The position numbers and the translations under genes were made by a program. The notes under the pieces are model-generated. The model worked only from the letters and a program-made list of their open reading frames with translations. It had not been told where the DNA came from and searched no databases. This document shows, one piece after another, positions 7,857 to 16,076 of a stretch of 33,250 nucleotides of DNA. How positions within the stretch are numbered: the first letter of the stretch is position 1; each line of letters starts with the position of its first letter. Origin of the DNA: Myxococcales bacterium (GTDB lineage Bacteria > Myxococcota_A > Polyangia > Fen-1088); the NCBI GenBank assembly GCA_003157775.1, contig PMKP01000355.1, positions 1 to 33,250 of the forward strand, read 5' to 3'.

Positions 7857-9590
7857 ATGATGCGCTCTTTCGTGAAGCATTCTGGTAACGCGGTTTTGGC
7901 GTGCGCGCTCGCGTCGTTCGCGAGCGCCGCGCGTGGCGCCACCATCGAAGTCACGCCCGCTGATTCCTTCGCCAAGATCGAAGGGGCCAAGCCGGGCGAT
8001 GAGGTGATCATCGATCCGGGGACCTACAAGTTTCGTGTCTACCTGCAAACCAAGGCCACGGCCACCCAGCCGATCGTCATTCACGCCAAGGATCCAGCAA
8101 ACCCTCCGGTCTGGGACCTCAACGGCAGCAACGTCGAGGCCGCTCCGGGTAGCTACACCGCGGGCGATCGCGGCCGTGGCTGCTGGCAATTCAGTGGCGC
8201 CGAGAACATTCAGGTTTCGGACATCGTGGTCACCGGTTGCCACAATGCTGGTTTCAATTCGGCCGGGGTTCGCTATTACGAGGCCTCCAAGGGCATCAAG
8301 CTGAGCAACGTAGTTTTTCGCGACAACGACAACGGCCTCACCGGCGGCAGTCAAGACAGCGAGATCACAGTCGAGTTCTGCGAGTTCGACGGGAACGGCA
8401 ACTTGAACGCGTCGACGAGCTCGCCCTCGCACAACATCTACATCTATGGAGGCACGTTCACCCTTCGTTACTCGTATGCGCACGATCCCATTCAGGGGCA
8501 GAATTTTCACATTCGAGCGCACGATGCCGTGATCGAATACAACTGGTTCTCGCGCGCCAAGTCGTATGCCGGTGACCTGATGACCGACGACGACAACGAC
8601 GGCACCACGGCCGCAACGCAGAACATGACCCTGCGCGGGAACGTGATCGTGCAAGGAAGCACGCAGTCGAACACGTCGCAGATCGTCGCGGTGTACAACG
8701 ATGCCGGCGCCGCCAACCTTACGTTGAACGTCAAGTTGCTCTACAATACGTTCGTCGGCACCACCGGGGGCCGCGCGGCGCTGGTGCACCTGTCCAATGC
8801 TGATGCGACCGTGATGAGCGCTGAGCTCGACAACGACATCATCTACGGCACAAGCCGGCCCACCCTGGTCGAGGACACCGCGCACGGAAAGGTTGCCGGT
8901 CAAAACAACTGGATCATGACTGGCGCAGACGCCACCGGGCTCGGCGGCTCGGTCGCGGGCACCGACCCAGAGTTCAGCAACGCCGCGCAGAACGATTTTA
9001 CGCTCGCGCCTGGCAGCACCGCGATCGGGGCCGCCCTTACCTCGATCGCAGGCCTGCCGGATCACGAATACTACAAGGACGAAACCGTCACGCGCGAATA
9101 TCGGGTGCGTGCAAGCGCGAAGGACATCGGCGCGTTCGAGGCGACCACCCAAGGGCCTGGCGTTGGTCCGGGAGGCGGATCCGCCACGGGTGGAGCCGGA
9201 GGCGCCGGTGGGACGAGTACTCCGACGGGAGGTGTGACCACGACGGGAGGCGCGACAGGCGGTATTGCAGCGACGACCGGTGGCAGCGCGACGAGCGCGG
9301 GTGGAGCGGGCGGCATTGTGATGAGCACGGGGGGAGCGGGCGGCACGGTGACGAGCGCCACGTCGGCATCGGGAGGCTCGGCCACGACAGGTGGAACCAG
9401 CGCTGAGACGACCGCAGCTGGCGGCAGCACTGGAACGACGGATACCACGAGCGCCACCAACGGGAAATCAGGGTGCGGCTGTCGTCTGGCTGGGGGCAAC
9501 CGCAGCCCCACTTCCTGGGGCGAGATGCTGGCGCTCGGCGCGGCGGTGGCCGCGATGTTTCGGCGGCGTGAGGTGCGCCGGCCGGCGTGA
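7857..9590 (+). CDS. Exported parallel beta-helix protein with MYXO-CTERM-like C-terminal anchor
   Basis: A 577-residue product is read from ATG 7857, where GGTGAG lies about 7 bp upstream; GTG 7854 and ATG 7860 are alternatives. An N-terminal signal peptide (VLACALASFASAARGA) is followed by a right-handed parallel beta-helix (about residues 30-430) with IEVTPADSFAKIEGAKPGDEV, typical of the start of such helices, and repeated rungs such as IYIYGGTFTLRYSYA and AVIEYNWF. Residues about 434-538 are a Gly/Thr linker like those of the GH43 proteins. The tail has C540-G-C542, then a hydrophobic stretch and FRRREVRR, matching the cysteine-hydrophobic-arginine plan of MYXO-CTERM signals processed by a myxosortase. 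Polysaccharide lyase or hydrolase activity is plausible from the fold and neighbours, but no catalytic set was identified. The protein probably sits on the cell surface. Confidence 0.8.
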   Translation: MMRSFVKHSGNAVLACALASFASAARGATIEVTPADSFAKIEGAKPGDEVIIDPGTYKFRVYLQTKATATQPIVIHAKDPANPPVWDLNGSNVEAAPGSYTAGDRGRGCWQFSGAENIQVSDIVVTGCHNAGFNSAGVRYYEASKGIKLSNVVFRDNDNGLTGGSQDSEITVEFCEFDGNGNLNASTSSPSHNIYIYGGTFTLRYSYAHDPIQGQNFHIRAHDAVIEYNWFSRAKSYAGDLMTDDDNDGTTAATQNMTLRGNVIVQGSTQSNTSQIVAVYNDAGAANLTLNVKLLYNTFVGTTGGRAALVHLSNADATVMSAELDNDIIYGTSRPTLVEDTAHGKVAGQNNWIMTGADATGLGGSVAGTDPEFSNAAQNDFTLAPGSTAIGAALTSIAGLPDHEYYKDETVTREYRVRASAKDIGAFEATTQGPGVGPGGGSATGGAGGAGGTSTPTGGVTTTGGATGGIAATTGGSATSAGGAGGIVMSTGGAGGTVTSATSASGGSATTGGTSAETTAAGGSTGTTDTTSATNGKSGCGCRLAGGNRSPTSWGEMLALGAAVAAMFRRREVRRPA

Positions 9591-9643
9591 TGACCCGCAT
9601 CGCCTGAGTCGCACCCATTCTGCCGTATGCCACCAACCCCTCT

Positions 9644-10168
9644 CTATGTCGTACGCACCATCGCGAGAAGTTTTGCGATGGTATTGAGATTTCGCCAGGT
9701 GCCGGTCTTCGCGAAGGGGATCCTCAGTTTCGAGCGCCCCATGCCGCTCGGAAAATGCACAAAGACCTCGCGTCGGTCAAGCCACACCCTTTCTCCTCCC
9801 GGAATGGGCAAGTCCGCGAGGGCGCCGCGGCCAGGCGCCTGGGCGAGGAATAGTACCAGCACCTGACTGGGCTCTGCCTTCTTGAATGGGTTGCGCTGCA
9901 AGATCGCCGCAAGCTCTGCTCCGCTGCGCAGAAAAACAGCACAAGGCTTGCCCAACTTCGTGCAGAGCGCCTGTGCGAGCTTGCTCTTGACCTTGGCCTG
10001 GGAAAGGGCGCTCGAAAACACGACATTTCCGCTCTGAATGTAGGTTCTCACGCTCCGGAATCCCGCGGCCTCGCACAGCCCACGAAGATCGCTCATGGCG
10101 AGTTTTCCGGTACCACCGACGTTGACTGCGCGAAGGACTGCGACAAAGACCGCCATCGTTGAAGTCAC
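9644..10168 (-). CDS. DUF1697 family protein
   Basis: The 174-residue protein shows the DUF1697 hallmarks: an opening strand AVLRAVNVGGTGKLAMSDL, then RTYIQSGNVVFSS, then a helix and R-x-x-A-E-L-A-A-I-L-Q-R-N-P-F, and near the end R-S-K-L-R-I-P with G-T-W-R-N-L-N-T. The family is widespread, cytoplasmic and of unknown biochemical function. GTG 10168 is chosen because AGGAG lies 9 bp upstream of it; ATG 10156 is four codons further in. It converges on the beta-helix gene with 53 bp between them. Length is normal for the family, and nothing suggests decay. Confidence 0.85.
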   Translation of the reverse strand: MTSTMAVFVAVLRAVNVGGTGKLAMSDLRGLCEAAGFRSVRTYIQSGNVVFSSALSQAKVKSKLAQALCTKLGKPCAVFLRSGAELAAILQRNPFKKAEPSQVLVLFLAQAPGRGALADLPIPGGERVWLDRREVFVHFPSGMGRSKLRIPFAKTGTWRNLNTIAKLLAMVRTT

Positions 10169-10329
10169 CTACCGTAGCTCCTGTTGGATGTCACGAGTGG
10201 CCCGGTGGTGGCAGCTACGGCAATGGCTGCGGGATGTCGCTGTTTTCGCCCTGGAAAACGGTTGGAGCGTGTGGCATAGAAGAGGATCCGGAGGGGCCGG
10301 CGGGTCGTGCCGGCTGGGAGGCACATGAA

Positions 10330-11277
10330 ATGAGAGCCCTGTACATCAAGGCATACGGTGGTCCTGATGTCATGCAGATTGGCGAGCTGCCTGACCCCGA
10401 GCCCAAGCGGGGCGAGGTGCTGGTTGCCATCAAGGCCGCCTCGATCAACCCCGTGGATTGGAAGGTGCGTTCGGGCGAGTTGAAGCTCATCACGGGCCGT
10501 ACCTTCCCCAAGACCCTTGGCTCGGACTTTGCTGGCGTGGTGGAGCGGGTCGGCACCGGCGTGGCCGTTCCGTCGGTGGGAGAGCGTGTCTATGGAATCA
10601 CAGCCCTGATGCTGCGCAAACCGGGTGCCCATGCCGAGCGGCTGGTTGCGCCGCCAAAACGTCTGCGACGCATGCCCGACAGCATGTCGTTCGAGCTTGC
10701 GGCGGCGCTGCCGGTCGCGGGACTCACCGCACTCAATGGGCTTCGCCAATGCGGTGATCTGCACGGCAAGAGCGTGCTCATCAACGGCGCTACCGGCGGG
10801 GTGGGGCACTTCGCTGTGCAGATCGCCAAGGCCCGTGGCGCGACCGTGACCGCGGTGTGCAGCGAACGCAACGCCGAGCGGGCGCGCTCGCTGGGCGCTG
10901 ATGTGGTCATCGACTACCGCAAGCAGGATTTCGCCCGGGGCAACGTCCGCTACGATGTGGTGTTCGACGTATTCGGCCACCTGAAGTTCCCGGCCGTCGC
11001 GCCTGTGCTCAAAGATCACGGAACCATGGTGACCACGCTGCCCGGGCCATCCCTCATCGCACGAATGGTCTGGCGGCGGTTCGTCGGCGGCAAACACATC
11101 GTGCTCGGCAGCATGCGCGACCGTCCCGGGGACTACGCCGAATTGGAGCGCCTGCTTGCCGACGGGTCGATCAAGCCGGTGATCGACAGGGTCGTCCCCC
11201 TGACAGAGGCCGCGCAAGCCTACGCAGCCCTGGAAGTCGGCGGCACCGTCGGCAAGGTGGTCATCCGCACCGGCTGA
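10330..11277 (+). CDS. Zinc-independent MDR oxidoreductase (NADPH:quinone reductase / alcohol dehydrogenase-like)
   Basis: The 315-residue protein is a medium-chain dehydrogenase/reductase. It has an N-terminal GroES-like domain (MRALYIKAYGGPDVMQIGEL, then SINPVDWKVRSG and LGSDFAGVVERVG) and a Rossmann domain with the nucleotide motif NGATGGVGHFAVQIAKARGA near residue 148, followed by LGADVVIDYRKQDF. The Cys cluster and catalytic zinc ligands of classical alcohol dehydrogenases are missing, as in quinone oxidoreductases and related enone reductases. ATG 10330 is preceded by GGGAGG at 8 bp and matches the family start; the longer upstream frame is not expected to be translated. It stands alone between divergent and convergent neighbours. 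The substrate cannot be predicted; NADPH-dependent reduction of quinones or enals is typical of the family. Confidence 0.85.
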   Translation: MRALYIKAYGGPDVMQIGELPDPEPKRGEVLVAIKAASINPVDWKVRSGELKLITGRTFPKTLGSDFAGVVERVGTGVAVPSVGERVYGITALMLRKPGAHAERLVAPPKRLRRMPDSMSFELAAALPVAGLTALNGLRQCGDLHGKSVLINGATGGVGHFAVQIAKARGATVTAVCSERNAERARSLGADVVIDYRKQDFARGNVRYDVVFDVFGHLKFPAVAPVLKDHGTMVTTLPGPSLIARMVWRRFVGGKHIVLGSMRDRPGDYAELERLLADGSIKPVIDRVVPLTEAAQAYAALEVGGTVGKVVIRTG

Positions 11278-11292
11278 ATCGCCGACGGCGGA

Positions 11293-11662
11293 CTACGAGC
11301 GAGGCTTGTGCACGCGACGGCGCAGTGCCGTTCGTCGTGGCCGGGGCGAAGGCGAAGACAGGGCTTGCAACATGGCCACGTCGCGCAGGTCCTTCTCGCG
11401 GCCGCTGGCGCGCTTGTTTGCCATGAGTTCCCGGCGCCCGATGATGAACAGCGGCCGGAGCATGAAACTCAAAGGCCAGCAAGGCTTCACGAAGGCGACC
11501 GGCGTTTTCCTGCGCGGGATCCACGAAGACGTCGAGGTCCTCGGTCAGCCTGGGCTCGCCGTGGGCCGCCACGGCGTGGCCCCCCACGAGCAGGAAGCGA
11601 ACGCGCTTCGAGATCAGAAGCGACAAGAACTCGTTCCAGTCGGGACTTAGTTGGATCTTCAC
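11293..11662 (-). pseudogene. Nucleotidyltransferase-fold protein disrupted by an internal deletion/frameshift
   Basis: From GTG 11662 the frame encodes a good N-terminal half of a small nucleotidyltransferase: SPDWNEFLSLLISKRVRFLL, then VGGHAVAAHG and the metal-binding LTEDLDVFVDP. After LLAFEF the frame becomes nonsense. The family's C-terminal part (PLFIIGRRELMANKRASGR, then EKDLRDVAMLQAL) continues at once in another frame down to 11293. The middle of the fold, normally several tens of residues containing the third acidic strand, seems to be missing, so this is probably a deletion that also shifted frame. Such proteins are toxin- or modification-like nucleotidyltransferases paired with a small upstream partner, here 11487-11792. 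A sequencing error alone would not restore the missing middle. Confidence 0.7.
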
Positions 11663-11792
11663 CGAACCAGACCCTCCTCAGCTTCTCTACCACGGAGATG
11701 CGCTCTTCAAGACTCAAACGCATGAGATCGTCTCGGTCGCAGTCTTCGACCTCACGAAAATTCGCTGCCGTGCGCAGGATTCGCTCGATCAC
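11487..11792 (-). CDS. Small partner protein of the nucleotidyltransferase (antitoxin-like companion)
   Basis: The frame starts with MIERILRTAANFREVEDCDR, then DDLMRLSLEERISVVEKLRR and S-R-L-E-R-V-L. This resembles short helical proteins usually encoded just before 'SPDWNEFL'-type nucleotidyltransferases. The first 60 or so residues look real. The rest is Arg/Gly/Pro-rich and coincides with the other reading frame of the nucleotidyltransferase start, so the true C-terminus may have been lost or replaced. The two genes overlap out of phase from 11662 downward. A role as antitoxin or partner is inferred from position and size; I cannot name the family with certainty. Confidence 0.5.
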   Translation of the reverse strand: MIERILRTAANFREVEDCDRDDLMRLSLEERISVVEKLRRVWFGEDPTKSRLERVLVASDLEARSLPARGGPRRGGPRRAQADRGPRRLRGSRAGKRRSPS

Positions 11793-11846
11793 GGCTCAAT
11801 TGTCCCACCTGTTCTGCAGCGAGGCAAGGCGGCTGCTCGTCAGTGG

Positions 11847-14315
11847 TCAACCCCCGACCTCCTCCTCCAGCAGCGCCAACGCCCTTGGCAGATCCGGGCG
11901 CAATTGCAGGACCGGCGCTAGGGGATCTTCGCGCAGTCGCTTCATGCGGCCGGGCGCGGTTTTGATGGTGAAGGCCGCGGGATTCAGGCGGGCGTTCACT
12001 TCGGACCAGCGCACGGGCATGGACACGCGGGCGCCGGGGACTGCACGTGCGCTGAAGGGGCCGGCAATGGTCTTGCCGTGGCCGTTTTGTAGGCAGTCCA
12101 GGTACACGCGGCCGGCCCGCTGGGCGACGGCACGGGTCACAGTGGCAAGATCAGGATGATCGCGAACCATGACTTGGCCGAGCAGTTGGGCCAGGGTGCG
12201 CGACTCGGCGTGGATGAGTTGGCCAGCCAGAGGAATGAGAACATGCAGCCCGCTGCCGCCGCTGGTCTTGGCAAAGCAAGGCAAATCGATGCGCTCGCAC
12301 AGTTGGTGAATGGCGCGGGCCAATTGCACCACATGGGCAAAGGGCGCGTCCTTGGGATCGAGATCCAGGATGCACCAGTCCGGCCGCTCCAGCGAGCCAG
12401 CTCGACTTGCCCACACATGCAGCGGAATGCTGCCCAGGTTGGCCAGGTACAGGATCGATTCCACATCGTCGCACAGGAAATACTCCAGCTCGGCCTTGCG
12501 CTCGTCGCTCCAGATGCGCACCCGACGCACCCACTCGGGCGACCAGGTGGGCGCGTCCTTCTGGAAGAACGACGGCCCGGCAATGCCCTCGGGATAGCGG
12601 GTCAGCACCAGGGGCCGGTCGCGCAGGTAGGAGAGCAGCCAGGGTGCGATCGCGCGATAGTAGTCAATCAGATCGCCTTTGGTGAATCCCTCGGCGGGCC
12701 AGAAGATTTTCTTCAGGTTGGTGAAGGCAATCCGCTTCTCGACGTCCGGCTTGGCAAGCGGCGGCTCGGTCTTCGCCAGTGGACGGGCACATTCCTCCGG
12801 CCACTTGTCTGTGCGCCAGCGCAAGAAACTCGGCTGGCGCAGAAGTCCGTCGCTGGTGATCTCCTTGTAGCGCACCTCGCACACCAGGCGGGGCTTCACC
12901 CAAGTGTGTTCACGACCGCTCGGCACTGCTCCCGAGCACGGGGGCTCGGCCTGCACGTCGTCGTGCAGTTCTTGCGGCAGGCTGGCCAGATCCTTCTCGG
13001 ACAGGCCGCTGCCCACCCGTCCCGCATACACCAACGCCCCGGATTCCTGGGCTGCCAGGTGCAGGGCGCCCAGTCCGCTGCGCAGACCGCGGGGCGCGGT
13101 GTAGCCTACCACCACGAAATCCGCGCTGTGGTCGCGCCGGATCTTCAGCCAGTCGGGCGAACGACCGGCGCGATAGGGTGATTCGGCCCGCTTGGCCATC
13201 ACGCCCTCCAGCCCCAGCCTCGAGATCTCCTCGAACATCTCTTGCCCGCGGGTTTCAATATGGTCCACGTAGTGCAGGGGTCCCAGTGCCGGCAGCAATC
13301 GGCTGAGCAGTGCCTTGCGTGTGGCAAGAGGCAGCGAGCGCAGATCGCGAGCCTCGAAACCGAGCAAATCGAAGACGAACAGGCTGGCGGGCAGGCTCAA
13401 GGCCGCGTGCTCGATGTCAGGCTGCCGGGTCAGCAACGCCCGTTGCTGCAGGCGCTCGAAGCTGGGCCGGCCCTGCTCGTCGCACACCGTGATCTCGCCG
13501 TCCAGAACAATATCAGCCGGCAGAGCGCCCAGTGCCGCCGCCAAATCAGGGTAGAGCGCGGTGGCGTCGCTTCCATGTCGGTAGAGCAGCTTGCCCCGTC
13601 CGCCTTCATGCGCGGCCAGAGCGCGGAAGCCGTCGTACTTGATCTCGAACAGCCAGCCTGGCTCGGAGAAGGACTGCGGCCGGTTTTCCGCCAGCATCAA
13701 CTGAACTTGCTCGGCCCGCAGCGGGGAGATCGGCAGCTTGGCGACCTGGGCGCGCACCTCGGCCCAGCGGGGCGAGCCGTCGCGCAGTTCCTCGATGGTC
13801 AAGCCAGACAGCACCGAAGCTTCAGCCAAGCTGCTTTCGCCGCCGCGGACAACGTAGGCATCGCGTTCTTTGATAAGCAGCCAGTCCCTTTCGCTCTTCG
13901 CCAGACGCACCAGTGACCAGGCCCCGCGCAGCTTGTAGCCGGCGAAGGTGAAACGCAGCTTGCCCTTGGCCAGACCCTGCTCGACGTCGTCGAGCGGGTT
14001 CCAGGTGCCGCGATCCCATACGATGGTGGGGCCAGCGCCGTAGTTGCCGGCAGGAATCACGCCTTCGAACGATCCGTATTCGATGGGGTGGTCTTCCACC
14101 TGCACCGCCAGGCGCTTTTCCGCTGGGTCGAAACTGGGCACCCGGGGCACAGCCCACGAACGCAGCACGCCCTCCATCTCCAGGCGAAGATCGTAGTGCA
14201 GGCGCCGCGCGGCGTGTTTGTGCATCACGAACAACCTCCTCGGACCAAAACCGCCGCCAAACGGCTCATTGGTCCGGCTCGGCGAGCGCTTGGCGCGATA
14301 ATCCTGCAGGGGCAA
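11847..14315 (-). CDS. ligD: Multifunctional NHEJ DNA ligase LigD (phosphoesterase-ligase-polymerase)
   Basis: This ATP-dependent ligase repairs double-strand breaks with Ku. Taking TTG 14315 as start (AAAAGG lies 5 bp upstream), the product has 822 residues in the order PE-LIG-POL. The 3'-phosphoesterase domain carries H34 and H40 in HKHAARRLHYDLRLE and the conserved VIPAGNYGAG. The ligase domain has the nucleotidylated Lys226 in FEIKYDGFR and downstream DGEITVCDE and EGVMAKRAESPYRAGRSPDW. The C-terminal primase-polymerase domain has F-x-K-D-A-P, the metal-binding DLDP near residue 651 and SGGSGLHVLIPL near 685. A longer open frame upstream to 14669 would run through the ku start and lacks family similarity. 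Domain order matches Pseudomonas-type LigD rather than the mycobacterial order. It is divergent from ku with 66 bp between start codons. Confidence 0.93.
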   Translation of the reverse strand: MPLQDYRAKRSPSRTNEPFGGGFGPRRLFVMHKHAARRLHYDLRLEMEGVLRSWAVPRVPSFDPAEKRLAVQVEDHPIEYGSFEGVIPAGNYGAGPTIVWDRGTWNPLDDVEQGLAKGKLRFTFAGYKLRGAWSLVRLAKSERDWLLIKERDAYVVRGGESSLAEASVLSGLTIEELRDGSPRWAEVRAQVAKLPISPLRAEQVQLMLAENRPQSFSEPGWLFEIKYDGFRALAAHEGGRGKLLYRHGSDATALYPDLAAALGALPADIVLDGEITVCDEQGRPSFERLQQRALLTRQPDIEHAALSLPASLFVFDLLGFEARDLRSLPLATRKALLSRLLPALGPLHYVDHIETRGQEMFEEISRLGLEGVMAKRAESPYRAGRSPDWLKIRRDHSADFVVVGYTAPRGLRSGLGALHLAAQESGALVYAGRVGSGLSEKDLASLPQELHDDVQAEPPCSGAVPSGREHTWVKPRLVCEVRYKEITSDGLLRQPSFLRWRTDKWPEECARPLAKTEPPLAKPDVEKRIAFTNLKKIFWPAEGFTKGDLIDYYRAIAPWLLSYLRDRPLVLTRYPEGIAGPSFFQKDAPTWSPEWVRRVRIWSDERKAELEYFLCDDVESILYLANLGSIPLHVWASRAGSLERPDWCILDLDPKDAPFAHVVQLARAIHQLCERIDLPCFAKTSGGSGLHVLIPLAGQLIHAESRTLAQLLGQVMVRDHPDLATVTRAVAQRAGRVYLDCLQNGHGKTIAGPFSARAVPGARVSMPVRWSEVNARLNPAAFTIKTAPGRMKRLREDPLAPVLQLRPDLPRALALLEEEVGG

Positions 14316-14326
14316 AAGAACCTTTT

Positions 14327-14343
14327 CGCGCAAACATTGCGCG
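14327..14343. promoter_or_regulatory. Perfect 7-3-7 inverted repeat in the ligD-ku divergent promoter region
   Basis: CGCGCAA-ACA-TTGCGCG lies between the two start codons, 12 bp from the inferred ligD start and 38 bp from ku. Its symmetry and position suit an operator for a dimeric regulator acting on both genes. No confident -35/-10 pair could be placed around it. If ligD actually starts farther upstream, the palindrome would be coding. Confidence 0.45.
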
Positions 14344-14381
14344 GGACTCGCAGCAACTGTTTTCTGCGCTACGCTTGGATC

Positions 14382-15269
14382 ATGGCGCAGGCAATGGCGG
14401 GTGCAACAATCTCGTTTGGGTTGGTGTCGATTCCAGTGAAGCTGTACGCGGCCACGCAGCCTTCGGCTGGCATTTCGTTTCACCTGTTGCACGGCAAGGA
14501 CGGCTCGCGCCTGCGTCAGCAGTACCTTTGCGCCAAGGATGGCCAGGTGGTGCCACGCGAGGAAATGGTGAAAGGCTATGAGTTCGCCAAGGATCAGTAC
14601 GTGACCTTCACCAGCGAGGAACTCAAGGCCGTGGAGGAGAAGGCGACCCAGGCCATTGCCATTGCGCAATTCGTACCCGCGGACAAGGTCGACCCGATCT
14701 ACTTTGACCGTCCCTATTATCTGGCGCCCGACAAAGGCGGCGAGAAGGCCTACCGTCTACTGGTCGAGGTGATGCGCCAGAGCGGCCGCGCCGCCATCGC
14801 CCGCTACGCCGCGCGGGACCGGCTGTACCTGGTGATGTTGCGACCGGTTCCGGGAGCACAGCCGGGCGCCAGCGGGTTGGTCATGCAGCAACTGTTGTAT
14901 GCCGACGAGGTGCGCCCCCTGGCCGAAGTTCCGATACCCGAGGGGCAGTCGAGTGAGGCCGAACTGAAACTGGCCAGTCAAGTGGTCGAGCAGATCGCCT
15001 CCGACAGCTTCGACCCAGTGGCATATCGCAACGACGTGCGCGAGCGGATGCAGGCCGAGATCGAGCGCAAGGTGGCAGGCCAGGAGGTGGCTGTGTCAGC
15101 CGCGCCGGAGCAGCCCGCGCAGATCATCGATCTGATGGAGGCACTCAAGGCCAGCCTCGCGGCGCGCGGACAACCGGCAGTGACGGGCACGCGCGAACTC
15201 GAACGCAAGCCGGCCCGGCCCGCACCGTCGCACAGTGCGCGGCCCAAGGCGCGTTCCTCGCGGGGCTGA
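14382..15269 (+). CDS. ku: DNA end-binding protein Ku
   Basis: The 295-residue protein is a bacterial Ku homologue that binds DNA ends as a homodimer and recruits LigD. Family marks include ATISFGLVSIPVKLYAAT at the start, SFHLLHGKDGSRLRQQYLC, the VPREEMVKGYEF strand, the YYLAPDKGGEKAYRLL segment and the bridge-region IARYAARDRLYLVMLRP. After residue 250 a linker and a basic Pro/Ala/Arg/Ser tail (RPAPSHSARPKARSSRG) follow, as in many Ku proteins where such tails modulate DNA binding. ATG 14382 is preferred since it begins MAQAMAGATISFG; ATG 14394 is an alternative. The open frame further upstream overlaps ligD and has no similarity. No strong ribosome-binding site is seen, so expression may be low or conditional. 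Confidence 0.93.
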   Translation: MAQAMAGATISFGLVSIPVKLYAATQPSAGISFHLLHGKDGSRLRQQYLCAKDGQVVPREEMVKGYEFAKDQYVTFTSEELKAVEEKATQAIAIAQFVPADKVDPIYFDRPYYLAPDKGGEKAYRLLVEVMRQSGRAAIARYAARDRLYLVMLRPVPGAQPGASGLVMQQLLYADEVRPLAEVPIPEGQSSEAELKLASQVVEQIASDSFDPVAYRNDVRERMQAEIERKVAGQEVAVSAAPEQPAQIIDLMEALKASLAARGQPAVTGTRELERKPARPAPSHSARPKARSSRG

Positions 15270-15289
15270 CCGAGAGATGGAGGTGGGCG

Positions 15290-16000
15290 ATGCGGGTGTG
15301 GGTCGGAACAAGCGGGTTCAGCTACCCGCCCTGGCGTGGCTCGTTCTATCCAGAAAAACTTCCGGCCGGCGACATGCTGGCTTTCTACGCGCAGCAACTC
15401 CCGACGGTGGAGATCAACAACACCTTCTACCGCATGCCCAGCCCTGCCCTGCTCGAACGCTGGTCCGCCGCCACGCCAGCCGACTTCGTCTTCGCCCTCA
15501 AGTGCAGCCGGCGCATCACCCATGAGCTGCGGCTCCACGACGCGCAGAGCGCGGTGGAGCGCTTCGCCAAAGGGGCAGCAACCTTGGGCAGCAAGCTGGG
15601 CCCGGTGCTGTTTCAGTTGCCGCCCTGGCTGCACAAGGATCTGGAGCGCCTGCAGGCCTTCCTGACTGTACTGGCACAAGTTGGGCAAGGAATTCGTGCA
15701 GCCTTCGAGTTTCGCCATGCTTCATGGTTTTCCGAAGACGTCTACGCCACCCTGCGAACGGCAAAAGCTGCACTGTGCATTGCCGAAGCCGAGAAGCTGG
15801 AGACGCCCCTGCAGGCCACCAGCTCATGGGGCTACCTCCGCCTGCGTCGGGAAGACTACACAGAGGCCGCCCTGGACGCCTGGGCCGGCCGCATCGCCCA
15901 ACAGCCTTGGAGCGAGGCCTACGTCTTCGTCAAGCACGAGACTGCAGAGGCGCCTGCCCTGGCCGGTCGCCTGCTCGCTGCGCTCCGAGCTTCTGGCTGA
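15290..16000 (+). CDS. DUF72 (YecE-like) protein
   Basis: The 236-residue protein has the DUF72 TIM-barrel signature: V-x-x-G-T-S-G-F-S-Y at the N-terminus, PTVEINNTFYRMPSPALLER, FALKCSRRITHELRL, LGPVLFQLPPWLHKDLERL, the acidic FEFRHASWF and the late strand WGYLRLRREDY. Its biochemical role is unknown. ATG 15290 is preceded by GGAGGTGGGCG and lies 20 bp after the ku stop, so it is probably in the same transcript as ku. Length is within the normal range. Confidence 0.9.
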   Translation: MRVWVGTSGFSYPPWRGSFYPEKLPAGDMLAFYAQQLPTVEINNTFYRMPSPALLERWSAATPADFVFALKCSRRITHELRLHDAQSAVERFAKGAATLGSKLGPVLFQLPPWLHKDLERLQAFLTVLAQVGQGIRAAFEFRHASWFSEDVYATLRTAKAALCIAEAEKLETPLQATSSWGYLRLRREDYTEAALDAWAGRIAQQPWSEAYVFVKHETAEAPALAGRLLAALRASG

Positions 16001-16076
16001 TGGGCCGCGCCTTTGAAACACAACCCATCTCGCGGTCGGGCGTGACCCTCGCTGTCTGGTATGGCAACTTGCGGAC

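Noticed and set aside
7737-9152. 471-codon minus-strand open frame opposite the beta-helix gene
   Set aside because: The opposite strand encodes a clear secreted beta-helix protein with a ribosome-binding site; the minus frame has no recognisable fold and results from high GC at third positions.
12156-13181. 341-codon plus-strand frame opposite ligD, and similar long plus frames opposite the activase gene (25433-26623, 27407-28195)
   Set aside because: LigD and the activase have unmistakable catalytic motifs along the whole stretch; the plus frames show only compositionally biased residues.
14316-14669. Upstream extension of ligD to 14669
   Set aside because: It would be antisense to the 5' end of ku and shows no LigD similarity; family similarity begins at about LQDYRAKR.
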